Origin: Hyphomonadaceae bacterium
GTDB taxonomy: Bacteria; Pseudomonadota; Alphaproteobacteria; Caulobacterales; Aquidulcibacteraceae
Length of the DNA: 64,000 bases
Direction of reading: 5' to 3'
Assembly (NCBI GenBank): GCA_019636095.1
Contig: JAHBYF010000007.1
Coordinates: 1 to 64,000, forward strand
Numbering within the stretch: the stretch's first letter is position 1; every line of letters starts with the position of its first letter. The position numbers were made by a program, and so were the translations under genes. The notes under the pieces were generated by a model, which was given only the letters and a program-made list of their open reading frames with translations, was not told where the DNA came from and searched no databases. Positions 35,661 to 44,910 of the stretch are shown here, in pieces.

Positions 35661-37601
35661 ATGTCTGAAGATCTTTTTCGCAGTTACGCGCGCTCGTTCG
35701 AGCAGCGTCGCGAAGCTGAGATGTCACTGCAGGACTTTCTAGGCCTCTGCCGCGACGACCCAATGGCCTATGCGAGCGCACACGAGCGACTGCTCGCGGC
35801 GATCGGCGAACCGAAGATGGTCGATACCTCAAAAGACGCGCGGCTCGGTCGCGTGTTCATGAACCGCACAATGCGATTTTATCCGGCGTTCGCTGAATTC
35901 TACGGCATGGAAGAGACGATCGAACGGATTGTCGCCTTTTTCCGGCACGCCGCGCAGGGTTTGGAAGAGCGCAAGCAGATCATTTACCTGCTGGGCCCGG
36001 TTGGTGGCGGCAAGTCGTCGCTGGCTGAGCGCCTCAAGGCGCTGATGGAAGATCAGCCGATCTATGTGTTGAAGGCGGGCGACGAGTTGTCGCCGGTGTT
36101 CGAACATCCGCTAGGGCTTTTTGACCCGGCGACCTGGGGTCAGCGTCTGGAGGACGAATACGGCATCCCGCAACGCCGTCTGACCGGCTTGATGAGTCCG
36201 TGGTGCATCAAGCGCCTGGACGAATTTGGCGGCGACATCACCAAGTTCCGCGTGGCGAAGATGAATCCCTCGCGTCTGCGCCAAGTGGCGATCGCAAAGA
36301 CCGAACCGGGCGATGACAACAATCAGGACGTCAGCTCGCTCGTCGGCAAGGTCGATATCCGCAAACTCGAAATGCATGCGCAGAACGATCCGGACGCGTA
36401 CTCCTATTCAGGCGGCTTGAACCGCGCCAACCAAGGCATGCTCGAATTCGTCGAGATGTTCAAAGCGCCGATCAAGATGCTGCACCCGCTGCTGACGGCG
36501 ACGCAGGAAGGCAATTACGTCGGCACCGAGAATATCGGCGCCATCCCGTACACCGGCATCATCATGGCGCACTCGAACGAGGCCGAGTGGCAGTCGTTCA
36601 AGAATAACAAGAACAATGAGGCCTTCATCGACCGTATCTACGTGATCAAGGTCCCCTACGTGCTGCGCGTGCAAGAAGAGCAGCGCATCTATGAGAAGTT
36701 GATCCGTGGTTCGGAGCTTTCGGAAGCGCCTTGCGCGCCTGGGACGCTGGAGATGCTGGCGCGCTTCTCGGTGCTGTCGCGCTTGAAGGAACACGAGAAT
36801 TCAAACGCGTTCGCCAAGATGCGAGTCTATAACGGCGAGAGCCTGAAGGAAGTCGATCCGAAAGCGCGCACGCTGCAAGAGTACAAGGACGCTGCTGGTG
36901 TCGACGAAGGCATGGAAGGCATTTCTACGCGTTTCGCGTTCAAAGTGCTCGCCGCGACCTACAATCACGACACGACGGAAGTTGCCGCCGATCCGGTGCA
37001 CTTGATGTACGTGCTTGAGCAGCAGGTGCGGCGTGAGCAATATCCTGCCGAGCAAGAAGGGCGGTTGCTGGAGTTCATCAAGGCCGATCTGGCGCCGCGT
37101 TATGCTGAGTTCATAGGCAACGAGATTCAGAAGGCGTATCTCGAATCCTATCACGACTTCGGTCAGAATCTGTTCGACCGCTATGTCGACTACGCTGATG
37201 CTTGGATCGAAGACATCGATTACAAGGACCCGGATACAGGCCAGCTGCTGAATCGCGAATTGCTCAACCAAGAGCTTTCCAAGATCGAGAAGCCCGCTGG
37301 CATCGCCAACCCAAAGGACTTCCGCAACGAAGTTGTGAAGTTCACGTTGCGGGCGCGCGCTGGCCATGGTGGCAAGAACCCGTCATGGACATCTTACGAA
37401 AAGATCCGCGAAGTCATCGAGCGGCGGATGTTCAGCCAAGTTGAAGATCTGCTGCCGGTCATATCGTTTGGCTCGAAGAAAGACGGCGACAGCGAGAAAA
37501 AGCACGAGGAGTTCGTGATGCGCATGGTCGAGCGCGGCTACACCGAGCGCCAAGTTCGCCGGTTGGTCGAGTGGTACATGCGCGTCAAGCAAGCGGGCTA
37601 A
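35661..37601 (+). CDS. prkA: Serine protein kinase PrkA (YeaG)
   Basis: 646 residues from the second of two adjacent ATGs (35661), which lies 4 nt from GGAGG; the first at 35658 would be too close. The AAA-type domain has Walker A GPVGGGKSS (about 112-120). SYSGGLNRANQGMLEFVEMFKA is the conserved central motif, and a PrkA kinase-like C-terminal domain follows (ISTRFAFKVLAATYNHD). Homologues (E. coli YeaG) act in nutrient- and osmotic-stress responses. First gene of prkA-yeaH-spoVR-nudix; 12 nt separate it from yeaH. Confidence 0.96.
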   Translation: MSEDLFRSYARSFEQRREAEMSLQDFLGLCRDDPMAYASAHERLLAAIGEPKMVDTSKDARLGRVFMNRTMRFYPAFAEFYGMEETIERIVAFFRHAAQGLEERKQIIYLLGPVGGGKSSLAERLKALMEDQPIYVLKAGDELSPVFEHPLGLFDPATWGQRLEDEYGIPQRRLTGLMSPWCIKRLDEFGGDITKFRVAKMNPSRLRQVAIAKTEPGDDNNQDVSSLVGKVDIRKLEMHAQNDPDAYSYSGGLNRANQGMLEFVEMFKAPIKMLHPLLTATQEGNYVGTENIGAIPYTGIIMAHSNEAEWQSFKNNKNNEAFIDRIYVIKVPYVLRVQEEQRIYEKLIRGSELSEAPCAPGTLEMLARFSVLSRLKEHENSNAFAKMRVYNGESLKEVDPKARTLQEYKDAAGVDEGMEGISTRFAFKVLAATYNHDTTEVAADPVHLMYVLEQQVRREQYPAEQEGRLLEFIKADLAPRYAEFIGNEIQKAYLESYHDFGQNLFDRYVDYADAWIEDIDYKDPDTGQLLNRELLNQELSKIEKPAGIANPKDFRNEVVKFTLRARAGHGGKNPSWTSYEKIREVIERRMFSQVEDLLPVISFGSKKDGDSEKKHEEFVMRMVERGYTERQVRRLVEWYMRVKQAG

Positions 37602-37613
37602 GGCGGGCCGCGG

Positions 37614-38918
37614 ATGAATATTATTGATCGCCGCCTGAATCCGGGCGGGAAGAGCTTCGCAAACCGTCAGCGTTTCCTGCGCCGAGCACGCGCGCAGGTG
37701 CGCAAGGCAGTGCGCGAGGCGTCTTCATCGCGCTCAATTAAAGACGCTGGTAAAGGCGGCGAAGTTTCGATCCCCTCCGGCGGCGTACATGAGCCGCATT
37801 TGCACCGCTCGCGCCAAGGCGGCGTGCGGGACTACGTTTTGCCCGGCAACAAGAAATATATCGAGGGCGATGCGATCGCGCGGCCTCAGCAGGGCGGCGG
37901 GCAAGGTTCGCAAGCGAGTGATAGCGGCGAAGGCGAAGACGAATTTCGCTTCGCGCTGTCGGACGAAGAATATCTCGATCTTTATCTTGAAGACCTCGAG
38001 CTTCCCGATCTGGCGAAACGCCAGATTGCCGGAGCGACTTCAGTGCTGTGGCGGCAGGCTGGCTATTCAGTGTCTGGGCCGCCATCCCGCCTATCAGTGC
38101 CGCGCACCTTGCGTCATTCGATGTCGCGCCGGATTGCGTTGAAGCGGCCGAAGCAGGATGAGATCAACGCGCTGCGCGAAGAGATTGAGAAGCTTGAGCG
38201 GGAAGGCGGGCAGTTCGAAGCGCTGGTTGAGAAGCGCAAAGAGCTTGAGCTGCTGATCACGCGCTCGAAGCGCATCCCGTACATCGATCCGGTCGACGTT
38301 CGCTATCGCCGCCTGGAGTCCAACCCGAAGCCGATCGCCAAGGCCGTTATGTTCTGCCTGATGGATGTCTCGGGCTCGATGAACGAGCACATGAAGGATC
38401 TGGCGAAGCGGTTCTACTCGTTGCTCTATCTGTTCTTAAACCGCCGCTACGAGCACGTCGACGTCGTGTTCATCCGCCACACGCATGAAGCGTCGGAGGT
38501 GGATGAGCAGACATTCTTCTACTCGCGCGAAACTGGCGGCACGGTGGTTTCGACGGCGCTCTTCAAAATGGCCGACATCGTGCGCGACCGGTACCCGGTC
38601 GACCAATGGAACATTTATGCCGCCCAAGCGAGCGACGGTGACAACACGTCGAGCGACAATGCCGTCGTGTTGGCGCAGTTGCGCGATGCGATTCTGCCGA
38701 TTTGCCAGTATTACGCCTATGTTGAAGTCGGCATGGATGATGAGGACGATCATCCGGGCGCGGGCGAGCCGAGCACCAATCTCTGGCGTGCGTATCGGCG
38801 CGTTTCCGTGGAGGCGCCGTTTGCGATGCGCAAGGTCAAGCATCGCCGCGATATCTATCCTGTGTTCCGCGAATTGTTTGCGCGCCGCCCCGAAGGCGTC
38901 GCGGCGGATGGCGCCTGA
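37614..38918 (+). CDS. yeaH: YeaH/YhbH family protein (DUF444, VWA-like)
   Basis: 434 residues. The arginine-rich N-terminus, IDRRLNPGGKSFANRQRFL, is typical. FCLMDVSGSMNEHMKDLAKR is a MIDAS-type D-x-S-x-S metal site of a von Willebrand A-like fold, and FIRHTHEASEVDEQTFFY is conserved. Homologues are co-expressed with PrkA; the exact function is unresolved, but it is thought to work in the same complex or pathway. The stop shares its last base with the spoVR ATG (TGATG), so translation is coupled. Confidence 0.95.
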   Translation: MNIIDRRLNPGGKSFANRQRFLRRARAQVRKAVREASSSRSIKDAGKGGEVSIPSGGVHEPHLHRSRQGGVRDYVLPGNKKYIEGDAIARPQQGGGQGSQASDSGEGEDEFRFALSDEEYLDLYLEDLELPDLAKRQIAGATSVLWRQAGYSVSGPPSRLSVPRTLRHSMSRRIALKRPKQDEINALREEIEKLEREGGQFEALVEKRKELELLITRSKRIPYIDPVDVRYRRLESNPKPIAKAVMFCLMDVSGSMNEHMKDLAKRFYSLLYLFLNRRYEHVDVVFIRHTHEASEVDEQTFFYSRETGGTVVSTALFKMADIVRDRYPVDQWNIYAAQASDGDNTSSDNAVVLAQLRDAILPICQYYAYVEVGMDDEDDHPGAGEPSTNLWRAYRRVSVEAPFAMRKVKHRRDIYPVFRELFARRPEGVAADGA

Positions 38919-40459
38919 TGACTTTGATCGCTCCCGATAACAAGCTGCTCTTCCAGGGCCCCGACTGGGATTTCGATCTTATTCGCCGCGTGCACGACGC
39001 GTGCGGTGAGATTGCAATCAATGAAATGGGGCTCGACCCCTATCCCAATCAGATCGAAGTGATCACCACCGAGCAGATGCTTGATGCCTATGCCTCGACG
39101 GGCATGCCGCTCTTCTATCGGCATTGGTCTTTCGGCAAGGAATTCGCACGCAACGAAGCGCTCTATCGCAAGGGCTACCAGGGCCTCGCGTATGAGATCG
39201 TCATCAACTCCAACCCGTGCCTTGTCTACATCATGGAGGAAAACTCCGCGATGATGCAGACATTGGTGATCGCGCACGCTGGCTACGGGCACAGCCACTT
39301 TTTCAAGAACAATTATGTGTTCAAGCAGTGGACAGACGCCGATGGGATCCTCGATTATCTTGAATTCGCGCGTGGGCTGATCGCGAAGTACGAAGATCGC
39401 TACGGCCAGGAGGAAGTCGAGCGCGTGCTCGACGCGGCGCATGCGCTGCAAAGCCACGGAATTCATCGTTTTCCGCGCAAGCGCATGGCGGATCTCCGCT
39501 CAGAGCAGCGACGCGAAGAAGAGCGCCGCCGCCATGGCGAGCAGCTGTTCAACGATCTCTGGCGCACGGTGCCGCAAGGCAAGCGCAAGCCGAGCGCCGA
39601 TGAGGATGCGCGCCGGAAAGCCCTGCTCGGTTTACCGGAAGAGAACTTGCTCTATTTCCTGGAGAAGACAGCGCCGCGGCTGGCGCCATGGCAGCGCGAA
39701 ATTCTGCGCATGGTGCGGATGATCAATCAGTATTTTTATCCGCAACGCCAAACCAAGGTGATGAACGAGGGCTGTGCGACGTATGTGCACCACCGCGTCA
39801 TGACTCGCCTTCACGAGAAGGGGCAGATTGATGACGGCGCGTTCCTCGAATTCCTGCACTCGCACACCAGTGTGGTGATGCAGCCGGATTTTGATGACCG
39901 TCGCTATTCGGGCATCAATCCTTATGCGCTGGGCTTTGCGATGTGTTGCGATATCGAGCGCATTTGCACCAAGCCGACGGACGAGGATCGCGAATGGATG
40001 CCGGATATCGCCGGCAACGGCGACGCCTATGGCGCGCTGCGCGAAATTTGGGCCAACTTCCGCGACGAGAGCTTCGTATCGCAATATCTATCGCCGCAGT
40101 GCATTCGCGATTTCGGTCTCTTTAACGTGCACGATGATGAAGAGGAAGAAGACATGAATGTCGCCGCGATCCACGATGAGCGCGGCTATCGCAAAATTCG
40201 CCGTGCGCTCTCGAAACGCTATGACGTGGCGTACAGCGATCCGGATATTCAGATCGTCGATGTCGATCTCGCGGGCGACCGCAAGCTCATCCTCTCGCAC
40301 CGCGTGCTGGATGGCATGACGCTGGAAGAGAGCGATAGTGATAAGGTGCTGCAGCATGTCGCCGATCTTTGGGGTTACGACGTGAAGCTGGTGGAAGCGG
40401 ATGACGCGGGCACGGTGCGGGCCGAGCACACCGCCAGTCCGCGCAGGCCGTTCATGTGA
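38918..40459 (+). CDS. spoVR: SpoVR family protein (YcgB)
   Basis: 513 residues. DWDFDLIRRVHDACGEIAI, SFGKEFARNEALYRKGYQGL, MVRMINQYFYPQRQTKVMNE and GCATYVHHRVMTRLHEKG are family signatures. In Bacillus SpoVR affects spore cortex; in non-spore-formers it travels with prkA and yeaH and is linked to stationary-phase physiology. Length normal (about 500). It is in the same transcript as prkA-yeaH and overlaps the nudix gene by 4 nt. Confidence 0.95.
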   Translation: MTLIAPDNKLLFQGPDWDFDLIRRVHDACGEIAINEMGLDPYPNQIEVITTEQMLDAYASTGMPLFYRHWSFGKEFARNEALYRKGYQGLAYEIVINSNPCLVYIMEENSAMMQTLVIAHAGYGHSHFFKNNYVFKQWTDADGILDYLEFARGLIAKYEDRYGQEEVERVLDAAHALQSHGIHRFPRKRMADLRSEQRREEERRRHGEQLFNDLWRTVPQGKRKPSADEDARRKALLGLPEENLLYFLEKTAPRLAPWQREILRMVRMINQYFYPQRQTKVMNEGCATYVHHRVMTRLHEKGQIDDGAFLEFLHSHTSVVMQPDFDDRRYSGINPYALGFAMCCDIERICTKPTDEDREWMPDIAGNGDAYGALREIWANFRDESFVSQYLSPQCIRDFGLFNVHDDEEEEDMNVAAIHDERGYRKIRRALSKRYDVAYSDPDIQIVDVDLAGDRKLILSHRVLDGMTLEESDSDKVLQHVADLWGYDVKLVEADDAGTVRAEHTASPRRPFM

Positions 40460-40893
40460 CCTGGTCGGGCGGGGCGTTTACGGGCTCAAAGATTGCGCTG
40501 TTTCATGACCGGCAGGTGCTCGTCTACCTCCGTGATGACAAAGCAAGCATTCCATTTCCTTCGGCGTGGGATCTGCCGGGTGGCGGGCGCGAAAACGATG
40601 AGACGCCGGATGAGTGCGCGCTGCGCGAGTTGTTCGAGGAATTTGGCTTAAGGCTCGATCCGGCGCGGATTGTTTGGCGGCGGGTTTACCCGAGTTGGTC
40701 GAACCCGGATTTGGTCTCGCACTTCATGGTGGCGCACATCGGACCGGAAGACATTGCTCAAATTGTCTTCGGCAATGAAGGGCAGCGTTGGGAGATGATG
40801 CCTGTGGCGGAGTATCTTGCGCACGAAGCGTGCGTGCCGCATTTGCGCGATCGATTGCGCGATGCGGCTGCGGCGACTTTGCCCGCGTTCTAA
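40456..40893 (+). CDS. NUDIX hydrolase
   Basis: 145 residues from GTG 40456, overlapping the spoVR stop as GTGA. The Nudix box runs from Gly43 to Leu65 and matches the consensus at every required position: Gly43, Glu49, Arg57-Glu58, Glu61-Glu62 and Gly64. It hydrolyses a nucleoside diphosphate linked to X; the substrate cannot be told. Being the fourth gene of the stress operon, it may clean up oxidised or stress nucleotides. Convergent 4-nt overlap with the helicase gene. Confidence 0.9.
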   Translation: MTWSGGAFTGSKIALFHDRQVLVYLRDDKASIPFPSAWDLPGGGRENDETPDECALRELFEEFGLRLDPARIVWRRVYPSWSNPDLVSHFMVAHIGPEDIAQIVFGNEGQRWEMMPVAEYLAHEACVPHLRDRLRDAAAATLPAF

Positions 40894-42179
40894 ATGCCGA
40901 TCCGCTGCAGGCCGTCGGCGATGGCGGGGTCGACCTGCACATCGCGCGCGCTGATGGGTCGTGTGAGCCGCAGCGTTTCCATGCTACGCGCGCGTGAGAG
41001 CGCGACATAGGCTTGGCCTGGCGCGAAGGCGCCGCGGCCGAGATCGATTTCGACGCTGTCGAGCGTCATGCCTTGGGCTTTGTGGATGGTGAGCGCCCAA
41101 GCGGGGGCGAGTGGGAATTGCACGTATTTGAATTCCTCTTTCACCTCCATGCGGTTTTCCTTGGCATTCCAGGTCCAGCGCGCTTGCGGCCACACGGCCC
41201 GGCCGACATCGACGTCGTCACCCGCATCGAGCAGCACTTGAACGATGTCTTCGTCAAACGCTTTGACGGTGCCGAGTGAGCCGTTCACCCAGCGGCCTTC
41301 AGGATCGTTCTGCGTAAAGATCACGCGCGCGCCGCGCTTCAATACGAGCTCCATCGGCGCCGGAAAGCGATCGCCTTGCTGCTTTGGCGCTTCGCCTTCG
41401 AAGGCGCCGGTGTAGCGCGCAGCTGCGCCTTCGAGTGAGGCGAGGCCGCGTTGGTTATAGCCATCGGCCACGGCGTTGGTGGCGCAAAGCAAAACCGGGC
41501 GCTTCGGCAGCGATCGATCGAGGCAGACGGTGTTCAGGATCGTGACCGCCTCTTCCACGCCGCGGCGTTCGCGGATGGAAGAGAGGAGTTGGATGAAATC
41601 CTGGTTGGTCTGGCGATGTACTTCTGTGAGTTCGACGCCGGCGATTGGCGCATCCCGCAGGCAATGCGCCGAGAACGCGTAGGGGCTGTTGTAGCCGGCA
41701 TCCTCCAGAAGTTGGCCTTCATCGCCGCGTACGACGGGCGGCAGCTGATAGAAGTCTCCGACCAGCAGCATCTGCACGCCGCCGAAGGGTCGCGAACTTT
41801 TGCGCGCGATCTGCAGGTGTGAGTTCATCGCGTCGAGCACGTCGGCGCGCAGCATCGAGACTTCGTCGATGATGAGACGTGAGATCGCGCGCGCGGTGCG
41901 CGTGAAGAAGTAGCTGGGCTTTTCGGCATTGCCGATCATCGGACGCGGCGGAAAACCAAAGAAGGAGTGAATGGTTTGGCCGCCGATGTTCATGGCAGCG
42001 AGGCCGGTCGGTGCGAGCAGTGCTTGTGGATATTGTGGATCGCGATCCACGAGGTTTCGAATGAAGTGACTCTTGCCCGTGCCGGCGCGCCCGACGAGCA
42101 TCACAACTGGCGTGCGGTCCGAAAGCGCGGTGAGCGCTTCTGTCACGGCGGAATCGGAGGGGCGCGCGGGAATCGACAT
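40890..42179 (-). CDS. Pif1/RecD-like superfamily 1 helicase
   Basis: 429 residues from ATG 42179, preceded by AGGAAG; longer in-frame starts (42203, 42305) lack a site, and the longest overlaps the cytochrome gene. Walker A is GRAGTGKS (30-37). SRLIIDEVSMLRADVLDAM is motif II, QMLLVGDFYQLPPV motif III and LTIHKAQGMTLDSVEIDLG motif V, followed by AYVALSRARSMETLRL (motif VI). It unwinds DNA 5' to 3', presumably in replication or repair. It is divergent from the cytochrome gene. Confidence 0.92.
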   Translation of the reverse strand: MSIPARPSDSAVTEALTALSDRTPVVMLVGRAGTGKSHFIRNLVDRDPQYPQALLAPTGLAAMNIGGQTIHSFFGFPPRPMIGNAEKPSYFFTRTARAISRLIIDEVSMLRADVLDAMNSHLQIARKSSRPFGGVQMLLVGDFYQLPPVVRGDEGQLLEDAGYNSPYAFSAHCLRDAPIAGVELTEVHRQTNQDFIQLLSSIRERRGVEEAVTILNTVCLDRSLPKRPVLLCATNAVADGYNQRGLASLEGAAARYTGAFEGEAPKQQGDRFPAPMELVLKRGARVIFTQNDPEGRWVNGSLGTVKAFDEDIVQVLLDAGDDVDVGRAVWPQARWTWNAKENRMEVKEEFKYVQFPLAPAWALTIHKAQGMTLDSVEIDLGRGAFAPGQAYVALSRARSMETLRLTRPISARDVQVDPAIADGLQRIGI

Positions 42180-42238
42180 GAGCTTCCTATATAGAAAGCT
42201 CATCGCCTGCGCTAAGGTGAGCGCCAGAGGAGTAGGCC

Positions 42239-42601
42239 ATGCACTGGTTCTTGATGGCGACCGCAGCTGTGATCTTGGCATCGTGCGCTGCCACCGCGCC
42301 GACACCGTCGACCGTGAGCGCCGCTACGGCATCGGAAGAATTGGCGGCCTCAGGTCGTGATATTGCGGAAGCGCAATGCGCAGCGTGTCACGCTGTCGGC
42401 GTGTATGGCGAGAGCCCAAATCCGGACGCGCCGGTGTTTCGCACGGTTCTGCAGCGCTACTCGGCTGATGTTCTGGAAGAAGAGTTGATCGAGGGCGTGC
42501 GCGTTTCGCACCCGATGCCGGAATTTCAGTTCAATCCGCAAGGCACGGATGCGCTGATCGCGTATCTCCGCTCAATCCAAGAGACGCCACCGGCGCAATA
42601 A
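42239..42601 (+). CDS. Cytochrome c lipoprotein
   Basis: 120 residues; ATG 42239 follows AGAGGAG. A short signal ends in the lipobox LASC (Cys16), predicting attachment to the membrane. Cys47-x-x-Cys50-His51 is the haem-binding motif, and Met93 (SHPMPEF) the likely axial ligand of a class I monohaem cytochrome c. The role in electron transfer is unspecified, since no oxidase gene lies nearby. It ends 2 nt before the convergent 42604 gene. Confidence 0.88.
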   Translation: MHWFLMATAAVILASCAATAPTPSTVSAATASEELAASGRDIAEAQCAACHAVGVYGESPNPDAPVFRTVLQRYSADVLEEELIEGVRVSHPMPEFQFNPQGTDALIAYLRSIQETPPAQ

Positions 42602-42603
42602 TT

Positions 42604-43236
42604 TCAGAGCGACCAGGGCAGGTGCGCTGAGAACGCACGCGGCAGACCGTCGAATTCGAACGACACGCGCTCATTGGTCGGCGGCAGATCCGCAACGATG
42701 AAGCTGCGGCGGGGTTGCTGGCGCGGCGTGCGCGATTGGTGGCCTTGCGCGACAGCGAAGTGCGTCCACGCGGTGGGCGCGAACTCAGCGTGCGTTTTCG
42801 CTTCGTCTTTCGCCACGACCAGCTGCGGCACGCGTGGTGCGACCAGGATGGTTTCATCCGTCAAGCCGGCGATCGCGGCAAACTCTTCAGCACCGATCAT
42901 CTGCGGCACGCGACCGGTGATGCGGAGTTGCATGTCGAGTTCATAGGTGGCGCCGGATGGTTCGACCACGCGCAAGCGTGCGGTGTGAACGGCGTTGCGC
43001 TCGGTTTGTAGGATCGACTCGTCGGCGACGGTGACGACGCCCATGTCGCGATCGATGGCGAAGCGCCCGTTGGCGTCGTTCAGAAGATAGAAGCCCGGCG
43101 CCGGTGGCTCGCTTGGCGCTTCTGGCGCCGCATTAGCCATGGCATACTCAATCGCCTCGCGTGTCGGCGTGTGCTTGGGATCGACTTCAATCGAGTCGAA
43201 TTTCTGCGAAAATGGATCGAGCGGCGTTGCGGTCAT
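42604..43236 (-). CDS. Hypothetical protein with cadherin-like motif
   Basis: 210 residues from ATG 43236 (MTATPLDPFSQKF); ATG 43257 would add seven. The segment GRFAIDRDMGVVTVADESIL (about 57-76) resembles a cadherin-type repeat. LRITGRVPQMIGAEEF, a basic glutamine/arginine stretch and FVADLPPTNERVSFEF-like end strands follow. No signal peptide, so it is probably cytoplasmic. Function unknown. Confidence 0.65.
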   Translation of the reverse strand: MTATPLDPFSQKFDSIEVDPKHTPTREAIEYAMANAAPEAPSEPPAPGFYLLNDANGRFAIDRDMGVVTVADESILQTERNAVHTARLRVVEPSGATYELDMQLRITGRVPQMIGAEEFAAIAGLTDETILVAPRVPQLVVAKDEAKTHAEFAPTAWTHFAVAQGHQSRTPRQQPRRSFIVADLPPTNERVSFEFDGLPRAFSAHLPWSL

Positions 43237-43377
43237 CCCAGCATCTTGCCTCAGCATGGCTAATTGCTGGTGAAGTGCGTGTTTGGGAGTTGTTAGGGCC
43301 TATGGCGCTTGGCCTTTGCAACCGATGATGGCGTCACCTGAGATAGCCGAACGGCGACGCCATCCAACGAACCTTCC

Positions 43378-44817
43378 TTAGGCGCTCTGCTCACCCCAGC
43401 CGATGGCGGCTTTGACCTCGAGGAATTCCTCTAAGCCGAAGTGACCGCCTTCGCGGCCAAGGCCCGATTGCTTGTAGCCGCCGAACGGCGTGCCGAGACC
43501 GCCTTGCGCGCCATTGATGTGCACGTTGCCGGCGCGAAGCTTGCGCGCGACTTTGCGGGCTTTTTCTTCCGAGCCTTGCACGTAGGCGGCAAGCCCGTAC
43601 GGCGTATCGTTGGCGATCGTGATCGCTTCTTCTTCGCTTTCGTACGGGATGACGACGAGCACCGGCCCGAAGATTTCTTCGCGGGCGATGGTCATGTTGT
43701 TGTTCACGTCGGCAAACACGGTGGGCTTCACGTAGTAACCGCGGTTGAAGCCGTCGGGGCGGCCAACGCCGCCGGCAGCGACGCGTGCGCCTTCATCGAT
43801 GCCCTTTTGAATGAGGCCTTGCACCTTCTGGAATTGGTTGGCGTTCGCGAGCGGGCCGATGGCGCCTTTCTCGGCGTTGTCGGGCGCTTGCACTTTGATT
43901 GCATTCGCGGTGGCGGCAGCGATCTGCACGACTTCTTCGTACTTCGCCTTCGGCGCCAGCATGCGCGAGGGCGCGTTGCACGATTGGCCGGTGTTCATCG
44001 CCATGTGCATCATACCGCGCGCGACCGCTTTTTGCAGATCGGCGTCATCCAAGATGATATTTGGCGACTTGCCGCCGAGTTCGAGCGCGACCTTCTTGAT
44101 GCTCTTGGCGGCGTTTTCCATCACCGAAGTGCCGGCGCGCGTCGAGCCGGTGAAGCTCACCATGTCGACATCCGGATGCGCGGAGAGTGGAACGCCGACG
44201 CCCGGGCCGTCGCCATTGACGAGGTTGAATACGCCGGGCGGTACGCCGGCTTCGTCGAGGATTTCAGCGAAGACGATGGCGTTGAGCGGCGCGAGTTCGG
44301 ACGGCTTCAGCACCATGGTGCAGCCGGCGGCGAGCGCCGGGCCGACCTTGGCGCAGATCTGGTTCTGCGGCCAATTCCAAGGCGTGATCATCCCGATGAC
44401 GCCGATCGGCTCTTTGAGGATACGGCGGCCGTTGCCGTAATCGCCTTCGAACTTGAAGTCGTCGAGCTGCTTGCGAGCGTCGATCAGGTAGCCGAGCCCG
44501 GCGGGCGCCTGGGCAGCTTGCGCGAGCGGAGCGGGCGCGCCCATTTCGGAGGAGATGGCGGCGGCCATGTCGCCCAGGCGACGCTGATAGATTGCTATGA
44601 TCTTGTCGAGGATGGCTTTGCGCTCATCGACCGAAGTCTGCGACCAGGTTTCGAACGCCTTCTTGGCGGCGGCGACGGCCTTATCGACGTCAGCAGCGCT
44701 GCCGAGCGAAATTCGACCGACCGGCTCTTCGTTGGCCGGGTTGATCACGTCATGCGCGCGCGCCTTGGCTGGGGCGACCCATTTGCCGTTGATGTAGAAG
44801 TTCAGCTGTTCGCGCAT
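43378..44817 (-). CDS. NAD(P)-dependent aldehyde dehydrogenase
   Basis: 479 residues; ATG 44817 follows GGAGG at 6 nt. FYINGKWVAPAKA is the usual start. PWNWPQNQICAKVGPALAAG and FTGSTRAGTSVMENAA are the Rossmann and cofactor segments. LELGGKSPNIILDDADL carries the catalytic Glu, NTGQSCNAPSRM the nucleophilic Cys, and EEIFGPVLVVIPYESE the conserved acid near the active site. The NAPSR variant is close to betaine/other aldehyde dehydrogenases that oxidise aliphatic or aromatic aldehydes. Substrate unknown; stands alone. Confidence 0.94.
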   Translation of the reverse strand: MREQLNFYINGKWVAPAKARAHDVINPANEEPVGRISLGSAADVDKAVAAAKKAFETWSQTSVDERKAILDKIIAIYQRRLGDMAAAISSEMGAPAPLAQAAQAPAGLGYLIDARKQLDDFKFEGDYGNGRRILKEPIGVIGMITPWNWPQNQICAKVGPALAAGCTMVLKPSELAPLNAIVFAEILDEAGVPPGVFNLVNGDGPGVGVPLSAHPDVDMVSFTGSTRAGTSVMENAAKSIKKVALELGGKSPNIILDDADLQKAVARGMMHMAMNTGQSCNAPSRMLAPKAKYEEVVQIAAATANAIKVQAPDNAEKGAIGPLANANQFQKVQGLIQKGIDEGARVAAGGVGRPDGFNRGYYVKPTVFADVNNNMTIAREEIFGPVLVVIPYESEEEAITIANDTPYGLAAYVQGSEEKARKVARKLRAGNVHINGAQGGLGTPFGGYKQSGLGREGGHFGLEEFLEVKAAIGWGEQSA

Positions 44818-44910
44818 GTCGTTCCTCCGGGGATTTTGGGCTCAAGTAGCAGATATAGGGAGGGGCGGCGAGTTCGCGTGGCGGCAATGTTGCGCTATGC
44901 CCCGCGCCGA

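Noticed and set aside
43441..44910. Plus-strand frame continuous with trmB
   Set aside because: It is antisense to the aldehyde dehydrogenase; TrmB similarity begins only at about 44911.
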